Positions 11,051 to 23,200 of a stretch of 64,000 bases of DNA are shown piece by piece (the stretch's first letter is position 1; each line of letters starts with the position of its first letter). Source of the stretch: Owenia fusiformis (taxonomy: Eukaryota > Annelida > Polychaeta > Sabellida > Oweniidae); the NCBI GenBank assembly GCA_903813345.2, contig CAIIXF020000003.1:29525248-29589247 (forward strand), in the 5' to 3' direction. A program made the translations under genes and the position numbers. The notes beneath the pieces were generated by a model that was not told the DNA's origin, searched no databases, and was given only the letters and a program-made list of their open reading frames with translations.

Positions 11051-12320
11051 TCCCATCGAACGAAGTTCGGAGGGATATAGGGAACGCCTCCGTCCGTCCG
11101 TCCGTCCGTACGTCCGTCCGTCCGTACGTACGTACGTCCGTCCGTACGTACGTCTGTCCGTCCGTACGTCCGTCCGTCCGGGCAATAACTCAAATACCGT
11201 TGGCCCGATTTTATTCATATTTTGTATACATATACCCTATGGGGGTAGAAGTTCTGCTCGAAAGTCGATTTTCAAAATGGCCGCTCATTTAAAAATGGCG
11301 GCCATATTAGTGCAGATTTTACAGTAGTTTAGGTGCAATATGTAAAACTGTAATAGCAATATGTTTTAAATGTAAAAAAAATTATATAGGACATTAATAA
11401 AGCTAGAAATGTAGATATTATAAAAGCACATGGCAGCCATCTTGAAAAATGGCGCCCTTTTCTCGTTATTTTACGATTTTTGCTGTAACTCGAAAAGTAG
11501 TTGAGCGATTTTGTTCATATTTGGTATGTGAATACTATAAGCATGGCACACTGTCTAATGACACTTTTGGTAGAAGGTGGCCATTTTGAAAAATGGCGGA
11601 CATTTTGAAAAATGGCCGCCATTTTAAGTTATTTTACTAAAACTCGAAAAGTAGTGGAGCGATTTTGTTCATATTTGGTATGTGAATACGTATAAGCATG
11701 GCACACTGTCTAATGACACTCTTGGTAGAGGGCGGTCATTTTTCAAAATGGCCGCCATTTTAACGTATTTTACTATAACTCGAAAAGTAGTGGAGCGATT
11801 TTGTTCATATTCTGTATGTGAATACTGTAAGCATGGCACACTGTCTAATGACACTTTTGGTAGAAGGCGGCCATTTTGAAAAATGGTGGACATTTTGAAA
11901 AATGGCTGCCATTTTAACTTATTTTACGATAACTCGAAAAGTAGTGGAGCGATTTTGTTCATATTTGGTACGTGAATACGTATAAGCATGGCACACTGTC
12001 TAATGACACTTTTGGTAAAAGGCGGCCATTTTTCAAAATGGCCACCATTTTAACGTATTTTACTATAACTCGAAAAGTAATGGAGCGATTTTGTTCATAT
12101 TTGGTATGTGAATACTATAAGCATGGCACACTGTCTAATGAGACTTTTAGTAGAAAGCGGCCATTTTTCAAAATGGCCACCATTTTAACGTATTTTACTA
12201 TAACTCGAAAAGTAGCAGAGCGATTTTGTTCATATTTGGTATGTGAATATTATAACCATGGCACACTGTCTAATGACACTTTTGGTAGAAGGTGCCCCTT
12301 TTGAAAAATGTTCGATGGGA
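11051..12320. mobile_element. Non-autonomous TIR element A with CGTC array and AAAATGGCGGCC tandem repeats
   Basis: Bounded by an inverted 11-mer TCCCATCGAAC (11051-11061) and GTTCGATGGGA (12310-12320). Just inside the left end is a CGTC/CGTA microsatellite (about 11088-11182). Then six units begin CTCGAAAAGTAG at 11490, 11643, 11780, 11933, 12070 and 12204 (alternating 153 and 137 bp at first), each with palindromic words such as AAAATGGCCGCCATTTT. Open frames through the array are repeat artefacts. No transposase. Confidence 0.7.
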
Positions 12321-12594
12321 TTCGCTACGCTTTGGCGTTGCTGTTGTTCTGGTGTTATACTTTGAGTATTTGGTGGCTCTTCTGAGTAGAACTTACCAAA
12401 TAAAAGATACCGAATGGGGTTTACCTACTTGAAATTCCTTTGACACACCTAGCATGATAAGACATGTTGTCTCATTCCTTCTCAATTAATGCCAATGAGA
12501 TCTTTAAAATCTCAAATGTAGCTTTCATGGCCTTTAAATGTAAAGTGAATGTCTATACTTTGTACATTTGGAACATTACGTAGTTTCATGTTTT
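12321..12594. other. Spacer between TIR elements A and B
   Basis: Plain AT-rich intron DNA; nothing recognised. Confidence 0.6.
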
Positions 12595-15239
12595 TATCGC
12601 ACTTTGAAAAAGTGCTATATTGTCGTCGTCTTGTGCTGTTGGGCGGGCGGGTGTGCGGGCGGGCGGGACATAAACCAAATCTTGTCATCAAATTTCCAGG
12701 ATAACTGCTTACCTGTTCAACTTGAAATTTTTACAGATGTAACAGCAGACTAGTACCAAGATCTGATTAGGTTAAGGGCATGCTGGGTAAACTATGTGGC
12801 GGCCATTTTGAATTTTTCAACAAATCTTGTCATCAAAATTCCAGGAAAACCACTTATCCGTTCAACTTGAAATTTTTACAGATGCAAGAGCAGACTATTG
12901 CCAAGATCTGATTAGGTTTTGGGTATGCTGGCTGAATTACATGGTGGCCATTTTGAAATTTTTCAATTTGGCGGCCATTTTGAATTATTCAACTTGCTCC
13001 AAATTGACCAAATTTTTTTTTAAAAACATCTACAAGTTCTCAGAAGTTCAAATCTGACCTTAGATTTCAGATTTGACCTTTCATTCACCTTCAGTGACCT
13101 TGAAAAGGTCAAAAAAGTTGATTTTCTGAATTGATATTTTGGATTTAAATTTAGGTCAGCTTAATTACAAAACACCTACTGAGGTCTGAAAAAGTGAAAT
13201 TTTCAAGGTCTAAGGTCAAGGTCATTAAACTAGGTCACAAATGATGTTATCCAAGTTTCTCAAAGTTTGAGACTACAAATCAATTCTTGTCATCAAAATT
13301 CCAAGAACACCGCTAACCTGTTCAACTTGAAATTTTTACACATGCAATAGCAGACTAGTGCCAAGATCTGATTAGGTTAAGGGCATGCTGGGTAAACTAC
13401 GTGGTGGCCATTTTGAATTTTTCAAAAAATCTTGTCATCAAAATTCCAGGAAAACCACTTATCCGTTCAACTTGAAATTTTTACAGATGCAAGAGCAGAC
13501 TTTTGCCAAGATCTGATTAGGTTTTGGGTATGCTGGCTGAATTTCATGGTGGCCATTTTGAATTTTTCAATTTGGCGGCCATTTTGAATTTTTCAACATG
13601 CTCCAAATTGACCAATTTTTTTTCTTAAAAACATCTACAAGTTCTCAGAAGTTCAAATCTGACCTTAGATTTCAGATTTGACCTTTCGTTGACCTTCAGT
13701 GACCTTGACAAGGTCAAAAATTTGATTTTCTAAATTGATATTTTGGATTTAAATTTAGGTCAGCTTAATTACAAAACACCTACTGAGGTCTGAAAAAGTG
13801 AAATTTTCAAGGTCTAAGGTCAAGGTCATTAAACTAGGTCACAAATGATGTTATCCAAGTTTCTCAAAGTTTGAGACTACAAATCAATTCTTGTCATCAA
13901 AATTCCAAGAACACCGCTAACCTGTTCAACTTGAAATTTTTACACATGCAATAGCAGACTAGTGCCAAGATCTGATTAGGTTAAGGGCATGCTGGGTAAA
14001 CTACGTGGTGGCCATTTTGAATTTTTCAAAAAATCTTGTCATCAAAATTCCAGGAAAACCACTTATCCGTTCAACTTGAAATTTTTACAGATGCAAGAGC
14101 AGACTTTTGCCAAGATCTGATTAGGTTTTGGGTATGCTGGCTGAATTTCATGGTGGCCATTTTGAATTTTTCAATTTGGCGGCCATTTTGAATTTTTCAA
14201 CATGCTCCAAATTGACCAATTTTTTTTCTTAAAAACATCTACAAGTTCTCAGAAGTTCAAATCTGACCTTAGATTTCAGATTTGACCTTTCGTTGACCTT
14301 CAGTGACCTTGACAAGGTCAAAAATTTGATTTTCTAAATTGATATTTTGGATTTAAATTTAGGTCAGCTTAATTACAAAACACCTACTGAGGTCTGAAAA
14401 AGTGAAATTTTCAAGGTCTAAGGTCAAGGTCATTAAACTAGGTCACAAATGATGTTATCCAAGTTTCTCAAAGTTTGAGACTACAAATCAATTCTTGTCA
14501 TCAAAATTCCAAGAACACCGCTAACCTGTTCAACTTGAAATTTTTACACATGCAATAGCAGACTAGTGCCAAGATCTGATTAGGTTAAGGGCATGCTGGG
14601 TAAACTACGTGGTGGCCATTTTGAATTTTTCAAAAAATCTTGTCATCAAAATTCCAGGAAAACCACTTATCCGTTCAACTTGAAATTTTTACAGATGCAA
14701 GAGCAGACTTTTGCCAAGATCTGATTAGGTTTTGGGTATGCTGGCTGAATTTCATGGTGGCCATTTTGAATTTTTCAATTTGGCGGCCATTTTGAATTTT
14801 TCAACATGCTCCAAATTGACCAATTTTTTTTCTTAAAAACATCTACAAGTTCTCAGAAGTTCAAATCTGACCTTAGATTTCAGATTTGACCTTTCGTTGA
14901 CCTTCAGTGACCTTGACAAGGTCAAAAATTTGATTTTCTAAATTGATATTTTGGATTTAAATTTAGGTCAGCTTAATTACAAAACACCTACTGAGGTCTG
15001 AAAAAGTGAAATTTTCAAGGTCGAAGGTCATCAAATTAGGTCACAAACAATGTTATCTAATTTTTCCCAAAGTTCAAGACTACAAATAAATTCTTGTCAT
15101 CAAAATTGCAGGAAAACCGCTAACCTTGTCAACTTGAAATGTTTACAGATGCAAGAGCAGACTAGTGCCAAGGTCTGATTAGGTTTTGGCCATGCTGGGT
15201 AAATTGCATGGTGGCCAGTTTGCTCTTCAAAGTGCGATA
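12595..15239. mobile_element. Non-autonomous TIR element B containing a 604-bp higher-order satellite rich in AGGTCA
   Basis: Perfect terminal inverted 14-mers TATCGCACTTTGAA (12595-12608) and its complement (15226-15239); the outer TA could be a TA target duplication. Near the left end is a G-rich run (12641-12667). Inside, a unit repeats with exact 604-bp spacing (the GACTACAAATCAATTCTTG word at 13271, 13875, 14479), with diverged partial units at both ends. Middle units look almost identical. No coding capacity found. Confidence 0.8.
12670..15200. repeat. 604-bp tandem array inside element B
   Basis: About four units. Each full unit has nine AGGTCA/TGACCT half-sites, including the direct repeat AGGTCAAGGTCA, the everted pair TGACCTTGACAAGGTCA, and several GGCGGCCATTTTGAA words. 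Each unit is itself a diverged double of a roughly 180-bp part (CTTGTCATCAAAATTCCA recurs twice per unit). Confidence 0.9.
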
Positions 15240-16981
15240 TTTATCACTGTGTGTCTTGTCTAACTATACAATCTGATCGGATATTGACTCAATCAAATAA
15301 TTGTCTTATTGAAAGAGTGCAAATGACATACACCTCTTGAAAAGGGTAACATCATCAGTGTATGGTTAAACTTGCAAATGAGACCAGATGCTCATATTGA
15401 AATAAAAAACATGATTACTCATTAATGAAACAATAATTAATATGCCTAGAGGTTGCTATAGCAATTATCATTACCCTGGAGAAACATAATCTTTCATATA
15501 TGTTTTTATTCATCATATTAAGTGAATAAAGATGTATCAACTAAGAATAAACTAGGAATAAATTACCAGGTATAATGTTAGGCTTTCATGGGAATGTAAT
15601 CAATAGATAATATTTCCATGCGAAAGGAAGTAAAATAATTCAAGGGAAATCTCTTGCTAAAGTGAATGTTATCAGCCATTTATAAATTTGTTATCGTGAA
15701 ATGGAAAGTAGGTCAGTTAATTTAGTTTGACTTTGCCGTATTTGATTTGATTTCAGAGAAGTCTCTTTAAGCAATAACCTCCTTTGTGTACAGAACATAG
15801 TCTCTTGAGCTGGCCCTCTCCCCCTCCCCATACATCATCATGATCCTTGTGTACAGAACATCCCTTCCTCATATGTCATCATAGTAAACAGTGTCATCTC
15901 ATACATTTCTTCTCAGTGGTAAAACTGAAAGGAATTCAGAAGCAAAACCAAAATATTAGAAGGGGTAAACTCATGGTGTCTAACTCGAAAAAATTGGCTA
16001 GCATGACAGTTATGAATTCATATATACATATACAAACATCAAGTTGAAAGATTTTTGATAAAGGTTCACTGTTTATATTACTGAGGTGTAACATTAACTG
16101 ATAATATATGCCAAAAGCTGGGTGAACATCAGATTGAGATGGCTTCACGTATGACCTTTGGGTGACCAAGCTATTCATTTCAGTTCAATGTAAAAATCAT
16201 TAAAGAGTGAGTGAGAAATGTATGAAATACAGATCCTGAATGAATGCAAAGAATATAACATATGGCAGAACTAAATATTTCATATGCATTGTATATGCAA
16301 TTAATTTCCAGAGTCTTTACGATTTTAATTGGATATTCTCAAAGCTGCTTGATCTGACGTGTCACTCTCACATTCAGTTTTTTCTTTATACTTTTTCTAT
16401 ACTGTATATCTAGATGGATTAACATTTACAAATCTCACATCTGGATTCATCTGAAGAGAGCATGTAAATTGATGTTTTAATGCCTTAGTCAAGATGTGCT
16501 TGATAGGAATTTACGAAATGGTTTATTTTGAATTTCGAGATTCTTTGATCCAGAAATAGAATATTCTTTGGATTCAAGATATTGAAAGTCAAGCATTCTC
16601 AATTTCTAGCATCCAGAAGTAGATGTTAATAAAAATGATAAATATCTGAATATCTTGATGAATTACATAGAACTCCCATCTCAATGTTGTTTATGAAATC
16701 CCTATAGAGTATTAAATATAAATGTGGTCATATAAGGGTTAATTCTCCCAGGTATTTCTTATCTCCAGGATTCAGGTTACCATGGTTACCCCCAGAATAT
16801 TGCAATTGGATTCTGTTTTCCCAAGTTTGTTATGTTATTATGTGCAATAAGATGTATCTGTTATGAAAATCTGCAATTGTAGAGATAATGACATAAAAAC
16901 GATTCATTTACAACGACGTTATATCCAATAACGATTTCAAAGACTTGAATATGCAAAGATTTCTATATTGCTTTCATTATA
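15240..16981. other. Intron stretch, no feature recognised
   Basis: AT-rich; short open frames near 15.85-16.2 kb show no family signature. Nothing supported. Confidence 0.6.
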
Positions 16982-18074
16982 CGAGGGGTGATTCAAAAGT
17001 AATGGACAAAATTTTATAGGCATACTAAATTTCACCCAATCAGTCTAATTTTTTCACAGTGAATAGATCAATCAATTCTCTATTTTGTGTCGAATTCTCA
17101 TTTAAATGCATTTGAAATTGTTTCAGCTATGCGTAACCATGGTAACAAGGGTAAGCATGGGTGGAATTGGTTTTTTAATGATAATTGAATGTTTTTGTCA
17201 TTTTTGCTTGATTTCGTTTTAATGACTCAATTACCACACATGATATGTCTAACAAGCATGGTAATGCAATTGTCAAGCAAGACTCACATGCCCATGTGTT
17301 TGCTGTTGAGTTCTAAATTCAGCAACCAATTGTGCTATGACATCACAATGATATTTCTAAGACAGGCACTTCAAAAGAAAAGGAAAGACACAAGAGACAA
17401 TCGTTTGTTACACATGGACAATGCCCCAGCACACAGGTCCAAGCTAGTTCAGGATACTCTTGCAGCATTCATGGACGTGCCTCAACTTCCACATGCTCCA
17501 TATAGCCCTGATACTGCTCCTTGTGATTTCTATCTTTTTCCCACCCTTAAGATGGCATTAAAGGGACAATCCTTTCAGACATTAGCTGAGCTGGAAATGG
17601 CTGTACAAAAACAGCCGAACACCATGGCTGCTGATGGATTTGGGCATGTGTTCTCTGCATGGGTGCGCCGACAGAAGAAAGTAATTGAACTTGGAGGAGA
17701 ATACATTGAGGATTGAATATAATTCAAATGGATGATCATCAGGAATAATAAGGAATGATATGGATTATTATTGAACTTACTGCGATATGCTTTTCATATA
17801 CATCTTGCATTGCAAAATATATATTGCACCAGCAAACTTTTCATTGAAAATCCATTTGTTATTATGATGAAAATAGCCTTAAAAATGGATTCCGGGTGTA
17901 TGTACCATGATCCAAGAGAAGTGCTCTATCTCAAAATGTATTTGCATTTAGTTAATAAAATTTTAACATCTAATAGATAATTGATTAATCTTCATTTGTA
18001 CAAAGTTTCATTCAAATCTGGTAAAGGTAAGCGTGCCTATAAAATTTTGTCCATTACTTTTGAATCACCCCTCG
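16982..18074 (+). mobile_element. Internally deleted mariner-type transposon, 1093 bp
   Basis: Perfect 41-bp terminal inverted repeats at 16982-17022 and 18034-18074, starting CGAGGGGTGATTCAAAAGTA, flanked on both sides by TA, the mariner/Tc1 target duplication. A transposase remnant lies inside. Full mariners are about 1.3 kb, so some internal sequence is missing, mostly from the 5' half of the gene. Confidence 0.93.
17381..17716 (+). pseudogene. Mariner transposase C-terminal fragment
   Basis: In the open frame 17189-17716 (175 aa) the last two thirds match mariner transposase: HMDNAPAH carries the second catalytic Asp, and YSPDTAPCDFYLFPTLK the third, about 35 residues later; it ends VIELGGEYIED. 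The N-terminal DNA-binding domain and first catalytic Asp are missing, and the first 60 residues look unrelated, so the protein cannot be an active transposase. It may still serve as a substrate for a relative's enzyme because the TIRs are intact. Confidence 0.88.
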
Positions 18075-19600
18075 TAGACATTTTCTTGTTCAGTAAAATG
18101 TGAATTATGGTTTTAATATTGTGTACTTTGAATACTCCAATAACTTTTTTGCTGATAATGTGGTCAGTGTCTGTAACAAATGGCAGATAGTGACATTGTG
18201 TTATTTTGTGATTATTTTGGCCCATCCTATATATTCATAACCATTCATTTGTTAAGAAAGCAACCTTACAGTTTTTTGATAAATCAATAGCAAGGACCAT
18301 AGTCTAATGATTTCTGATAGATAAGTCTAGATAGTATGCTTAGTGTCATAAACATGAGTCTAGCCACGTGAGCTGAATAGGAAATACAACATTCATGCAA
18401 TACCCTTGTGAAACTGCGGCTTGGCACCATATAGAACATTGTCGCCTTCCACTGAGTCTAGAGCTTTCGACTTGGTCTAGAGGTATGAACAACTGACACC
18501 TTGTGAATCAATATGACGTAAAACAAAATCAGTGAATTTGATATTTTCAGATAGTCTTGCCTCAAGCCCTCATGACTCACTGAGACTATGGAATCTCTAT
18601 GAAAATTTGAAAGACCCTCTCCCCCCTCTGAACCCTATCCCCTTGTTATGGGCTTTCTCTTATGTTTAAATATCTACTTTTTATGCTGTATCCGCATACC
18701 TAAGTAGAGTTAGAATAAGTTCTACTTCAGATAATTCCTTGATGAAGAGGTTCTCAATGCATTCTTGTTCAGAGTTCCAGTTAATGTATTCTCCAGACTT
18801 AGCCTATGGCTGTATAATCTATTTAGATCAGAAAAGAAGATCTGTCTTATATTAAGGTGCTTAAATAATGCTGAAATAATGTTTCCCCCAAGTATTTTTT
18901 GAAAGAGCAGAAAACCCTGAAAGTTTCTTCCAACTTGGCATTTGGCTGTATAATCTATTCAGATCAGAAAAGAAGACCTACAGGTCGTATATTAAAGTGC
19001 TTCGATTGAATAATAGACTTTCATCCTCAAAGATACATCAGCCTCCTAATTAGTTTGATTTTGAAGAAACCTAAGATGAAGAGTTTAAATTAAAATTCAG
19101 AAGCAAAAAGGAATGAAGGTGATGTAAGTACATCACGTTGCTGTATATGCCCCTCTATTTGAATAAAAAACATGGTTTTGAAAAGGCTTGAGGTGTGAAC
19201 TCTAAATGACAAGTTACAATTTAACCAGGGATTCCCTCAGTAGACCTATCCCCCCCCCATATCTCTTGTTCTTTCAGTTAAATCTGGATGATTACACTGC
19301 CAAGGGCAACATTTCTATTAGTACATGGTACTTTGTAAATGTCATAGCACTAGTTTGAAGAGCTTGGCCAACATCATGTTATATTTATGAAGCAGATTGC
19401 ATAAGATGCTTACTTGATTGATGATATCATTAGTTTATTATGAGTAAACCCTTCTTCTTTTCTATTAACACAATTTGTCTGTTAAAGCTGGGAGAAATGG
19501 AAGCCTTGATCCTTTAACAATCTATTATACTCTTCTACTAGACACCTACACATTACTGGGAAAAATAAAGAGAATGGGAGTCCCCAATCCATCTTCAACA
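18075..19600. other. Intron stretch with one dispersed-repeat trace
   Basis: Around 18125-18200 (GTCTGTAACAAATGGCAGATAGTGACATT) resembles the dispersed family at 38.4, 42.0 and 51.9 kb. A 35-bp segment (TCTATTNAGATCAGAAAAGAAGA) recurs at about 18815 and 18955. Otherwise nothing. Confidence 0.55.
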
Positions 19601-19615
19601 TGTATATATCAGGAA

Positions 19616-20270
19616 GACATGTTATTCCCAACATGTTTCTCATCAACAATTCAGTGTTCTCCCTAATTTTTCAAAAGTGAGTGAATTTCCATCAATTTTC
19701 CTTCAAACTTCCACTACTCACTTTTGAAAAATTAGGGAGAACACTGCATGTTATTCCCAACATGTCTCTCATCAACACATGCTATTCCCAACATATCTCT
19801 CATCAACACATTTTATTCCCAACATGTATCTCATCAACATATGCTATTCCTAACATGTCTCTCAACAACACATGTTATTCCCAACATGTCTCTCATAAAC
19901 ACATGCTATTCCCAACATGTCTCTCATCAACACATGCTATTCCCAACATGTCTCTCATCAACACATGCTATTCCCAACATATCTCTCATCAACACATTTT
20001 ATTCCCAACATGTATCTCATCAACATATGCTATTCCTAACATGTCTCTCAACAACACATGTTATTCCCAACATGTCTCTCATAAACACATGCTATTCCCA
20101 ACATGTCTCTCAACAACACATGTTATTCCCAACATGTCTCTCATAAACACATGCTATTCCCAACATGTCTCTCATCAAGACATACTATTCCGTACATGTC
20201 ACTCATGCATACATGTTATTCCTAACATGTCTTTCATCAACACATATTATTCTTAACATGTCTGATATTC
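19616..20270. repeat. 31-bp minisatellite with 6-unit higher-order repeat
   Basis: About 17 units sharing ATTCCCAACATGTCTCTCAT, spacing 31 bp (for example 19933 to 19964). A block of six units (186 bp) is duplicated (19791 and 19977). All three forward frames stay open because the unit has no stop and 31 is not a multiple of three; the 191- and 132-aa frames are therefore artefacts. The first unit (19619-19651) is split from the rest by a hairpin. Confidence 0.95.
19652..19746. mobile_element. 95-bp perfect hairpin inserted in the 31-bp minisatellite
   Basis: Arms 19652-19681 and 19717-19746 are perfect 30-bp inverted repeats (starting CAGTGTTCTCCCTAATTTTT) with a 35-nt loop. The hairpin sits between a first minisatellite unit and the main array, so it is most simply a small foldback/MITE insertion. 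Confidence 0.85.
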
Positions 20271-23200
20271 AGACCATCGCTGTCCTGTATAGAATAGGAA
20301 TCCATGCGGGACCGATTGAAAGCAGCGATCTACTGCAATGTTGTATCTCCAATAGAAGAACTTCTATTCATATTTAAAATTGTGTATCTTTAGCTCCTAA
20401 TCAGCTTATCTGCATTGTTAAATATATATGTTGACCTTGAACATAAAGATAACATTTGATAACACTATGTGGTTCGATCTGCCCAGAGAAGCTTTTCTTT
20501 TAGGGGACAATCGGATGTACTTTTTATATTTCAAATTAAATTATATTTCCTAAATATTAGTTAGTACATGTACATATATATAACATATGCCAAGTGTTAA
20601 TTGATAACAGGAGTGGGAAATCAGTACAGTTGATGTGGCAACATTATTATGGCATCAGATGGTCTGACCACAACGAACCAATCATATATGGCTATAGAAA
20701 AAGTTTATGTTCATGTGATTTTGAAACCTGAACTTGAATTAGCTCTTTGATTTGATTAATGGTATAAATAAGGGTCCTGCTGCTGATTTATTGCGGAAAT
20801 TAATCAGCCTTGATGTTTGAATTAATAAGTCTTGGTATTTGCTAACAGAACATCTGACATTCTCAGTAATGGCATGTTCGGCATGTTGTTCAGATCATAT
20901 TGATTCAGATTTGATTAAGTTAGCAGAGGTTGTTTTGCATATCAAGATATTTAGTTAGTGGTACTGCATTTTATATAAAATACTGAGATAAATCACGATT
21001 TGTCTTACATATCGTCGATGTGTCTTGTACTTGCATATCTCTCTCATATTCTCTGGACTTAGACAGGAACCAGATGTGATGTTTAGAGTGAGGGGCTTGT
21101 ATATCACTTTACGTGTAGTTCAAAATTTTCTATGATTAAGGTTCATTATTTACAAAAACGTCAAATATTTGTGTTTTTTAGGAAGGATCATTAATTGTCA
21201 TTTGTGGTTAATTTTGATATGAACAACACTTATATGATATATCCTGTTTTTTCATGCACTGGATTCTTGCCAAACATTGCAACAGAATTTTCTAGGAAGA
21301 CGGGAGTTATCATTTTGCCTTTGGAGTATGATTTCCTGATATGTGGTGAAAAAATAAACCAATGAACCTAAAACATTGAGTCCATATTTCCTCTAGAGAC
21401 TAGTAGATGCAATAGATCCATTTTGTACCCTTTCAAATAATCTGATTTTGCTTCTTGATAGAAAACTTCATATTACCGAATGTACTAGGCTCGGATACCC
21501 GGTTTAACATTAATATACAGTGAGAATATATAATGAGGTATTGCTTGCCAAAATATGACGGTAACCAAAATACAACAACAATAGATCTCGTACATATGTA
21601 ATTTTTCATCAAGACATCAGTTCACTAACCTCTAGATAACCATTCATTGTGGGATCCACAGTCTCTTCTCTCCCTTGGAGCTTTAGATGAAGAGAGATTG
21701 AAAAATCAGAATGAGCTTTAACTGTTTCTGATGATTTGACAGTTTTCATGCTACTAAAATCTTAATAATCTCAAATGATGCTTTCATAATCACAAGACTC
21801 AGAGACTCTCTTTAATAGGTCATTCAATAGTCATTCAATGATGATGACTTACTTATTTTGGATTTTACAGAAAGATTGAATGTGATTTGAATTCAGAATC
21901 CTTTCAGAGTGAGGTAAAATCTGGTATCTTCAGTAGCCTAGTATATTTTCTTGACCATTACCGAAATGAGATTACATTTGGTTTATTTTGTAAGAAGATA
22001 GTGGATGTAACCTCACTTGGTAATGCTCGGTTAATGCTCGTAATGTACTCGTGAATAATCTCCGAAGTTGATGGAAACATTTTGAAATACTGGCTGGTTT
22101 AAAGTTTGAAGTGTATGGGCTCTACAATTTAGACATTCACAACATTTTGGACTTTGAGACTTTGTTTAGGCTGGTGTTTAGAATCGATTGAGAAAAGAAA
22201 TATGAACATTACTCCAATTTGGGCTTTTGAAATATAATGTGTGGTTTTATTATATGTGCGCAAGACCAGAACAGGAAGATGGTCTTGGTACTAGATAAGT
22301 TGTTCCTGTGTTCCTCATAAAGAAGGTTATGTCTCTAAATAAAATTGTTTTGTGCCAAGATGCTTTGCGACCTACAACTTGCCTATTTTGTAAGTCTTAT
22401 TGAGTCTGTTTATGTTACTTTAATGTTCAGAATTAACTGTACTTATTCGCTCACATGGTGAGCTTTTGTATGTATAACGTTTAAGTCAATATACTTTTTT
22501 GTATGAAATTGGGTGTGTTATTCATACCAAAAGTAACCTAGCTTTTCATCGAACCGTCCTTCTTTTTCTTGGTATAACAGTTCTATATATAAGGGTGGCT
22601 TATTATTCTGTAAGAAAGGCTTATTATATTGTAAGGGCAGCTTATTTTAGAAGTCTAATAATGAAGTAAGCACACACCACAATGGAGGCAGATTATTACA
22701 TTGGATGCCATCGATTTTTCTAGCTTCACATTCGATAAACACAATACTCCATGTTAAAAGGGTTAATCTTTCATGAATCATAGCTAAGAAATTGAGCACA
22801 TAAACCTGATATATGTTCCCTGTTTTACACTCGTTGGCTAGTAGTGATTACCATGGGAAATATACCCTGTGCTACTAGGGCTTATCAGTTAAACCAAGGG
22901 CAAATAACAGCAGCTGATTATAGAACTGAGCCATTCAAATTGTACTGGCCATGTTTCAAACTGTAAACCGAAAAGTCAAAATTGTGAATCTGGTGTAAAC
23001 ATACATATTGGCTTATGTTATTTGTATAAAACACAAGAGAGCTGAGTTAGGCATAGCAAACATTCAAAATCTAGTGACTGTGGTACCTGTTATAAAACAG
23101 GGTTAAATTGCCTCATGACGAAGCGTTTTCTCAAAAATCGTCATGACCAAGAATTTTTGTGTAACATCCATGCGTGTGCCTGTGTAACATCCCTGCATTT

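Noticed and set aside
10983-12304. Several open frames on both strands with repeated HGTLSNDTFG-type peptides
   Set aside because: They run through the tandem units of TIR element A and shift with unit length; no protein family.
19681-20256. 191-aa open frame (and overlapping 132-aa frame) with a repetitive protein
   Set aside because: All three forward frames are open because the 31-bp unit has no stop; the repeat is a minisatellite with no start context, splice sites or family match.
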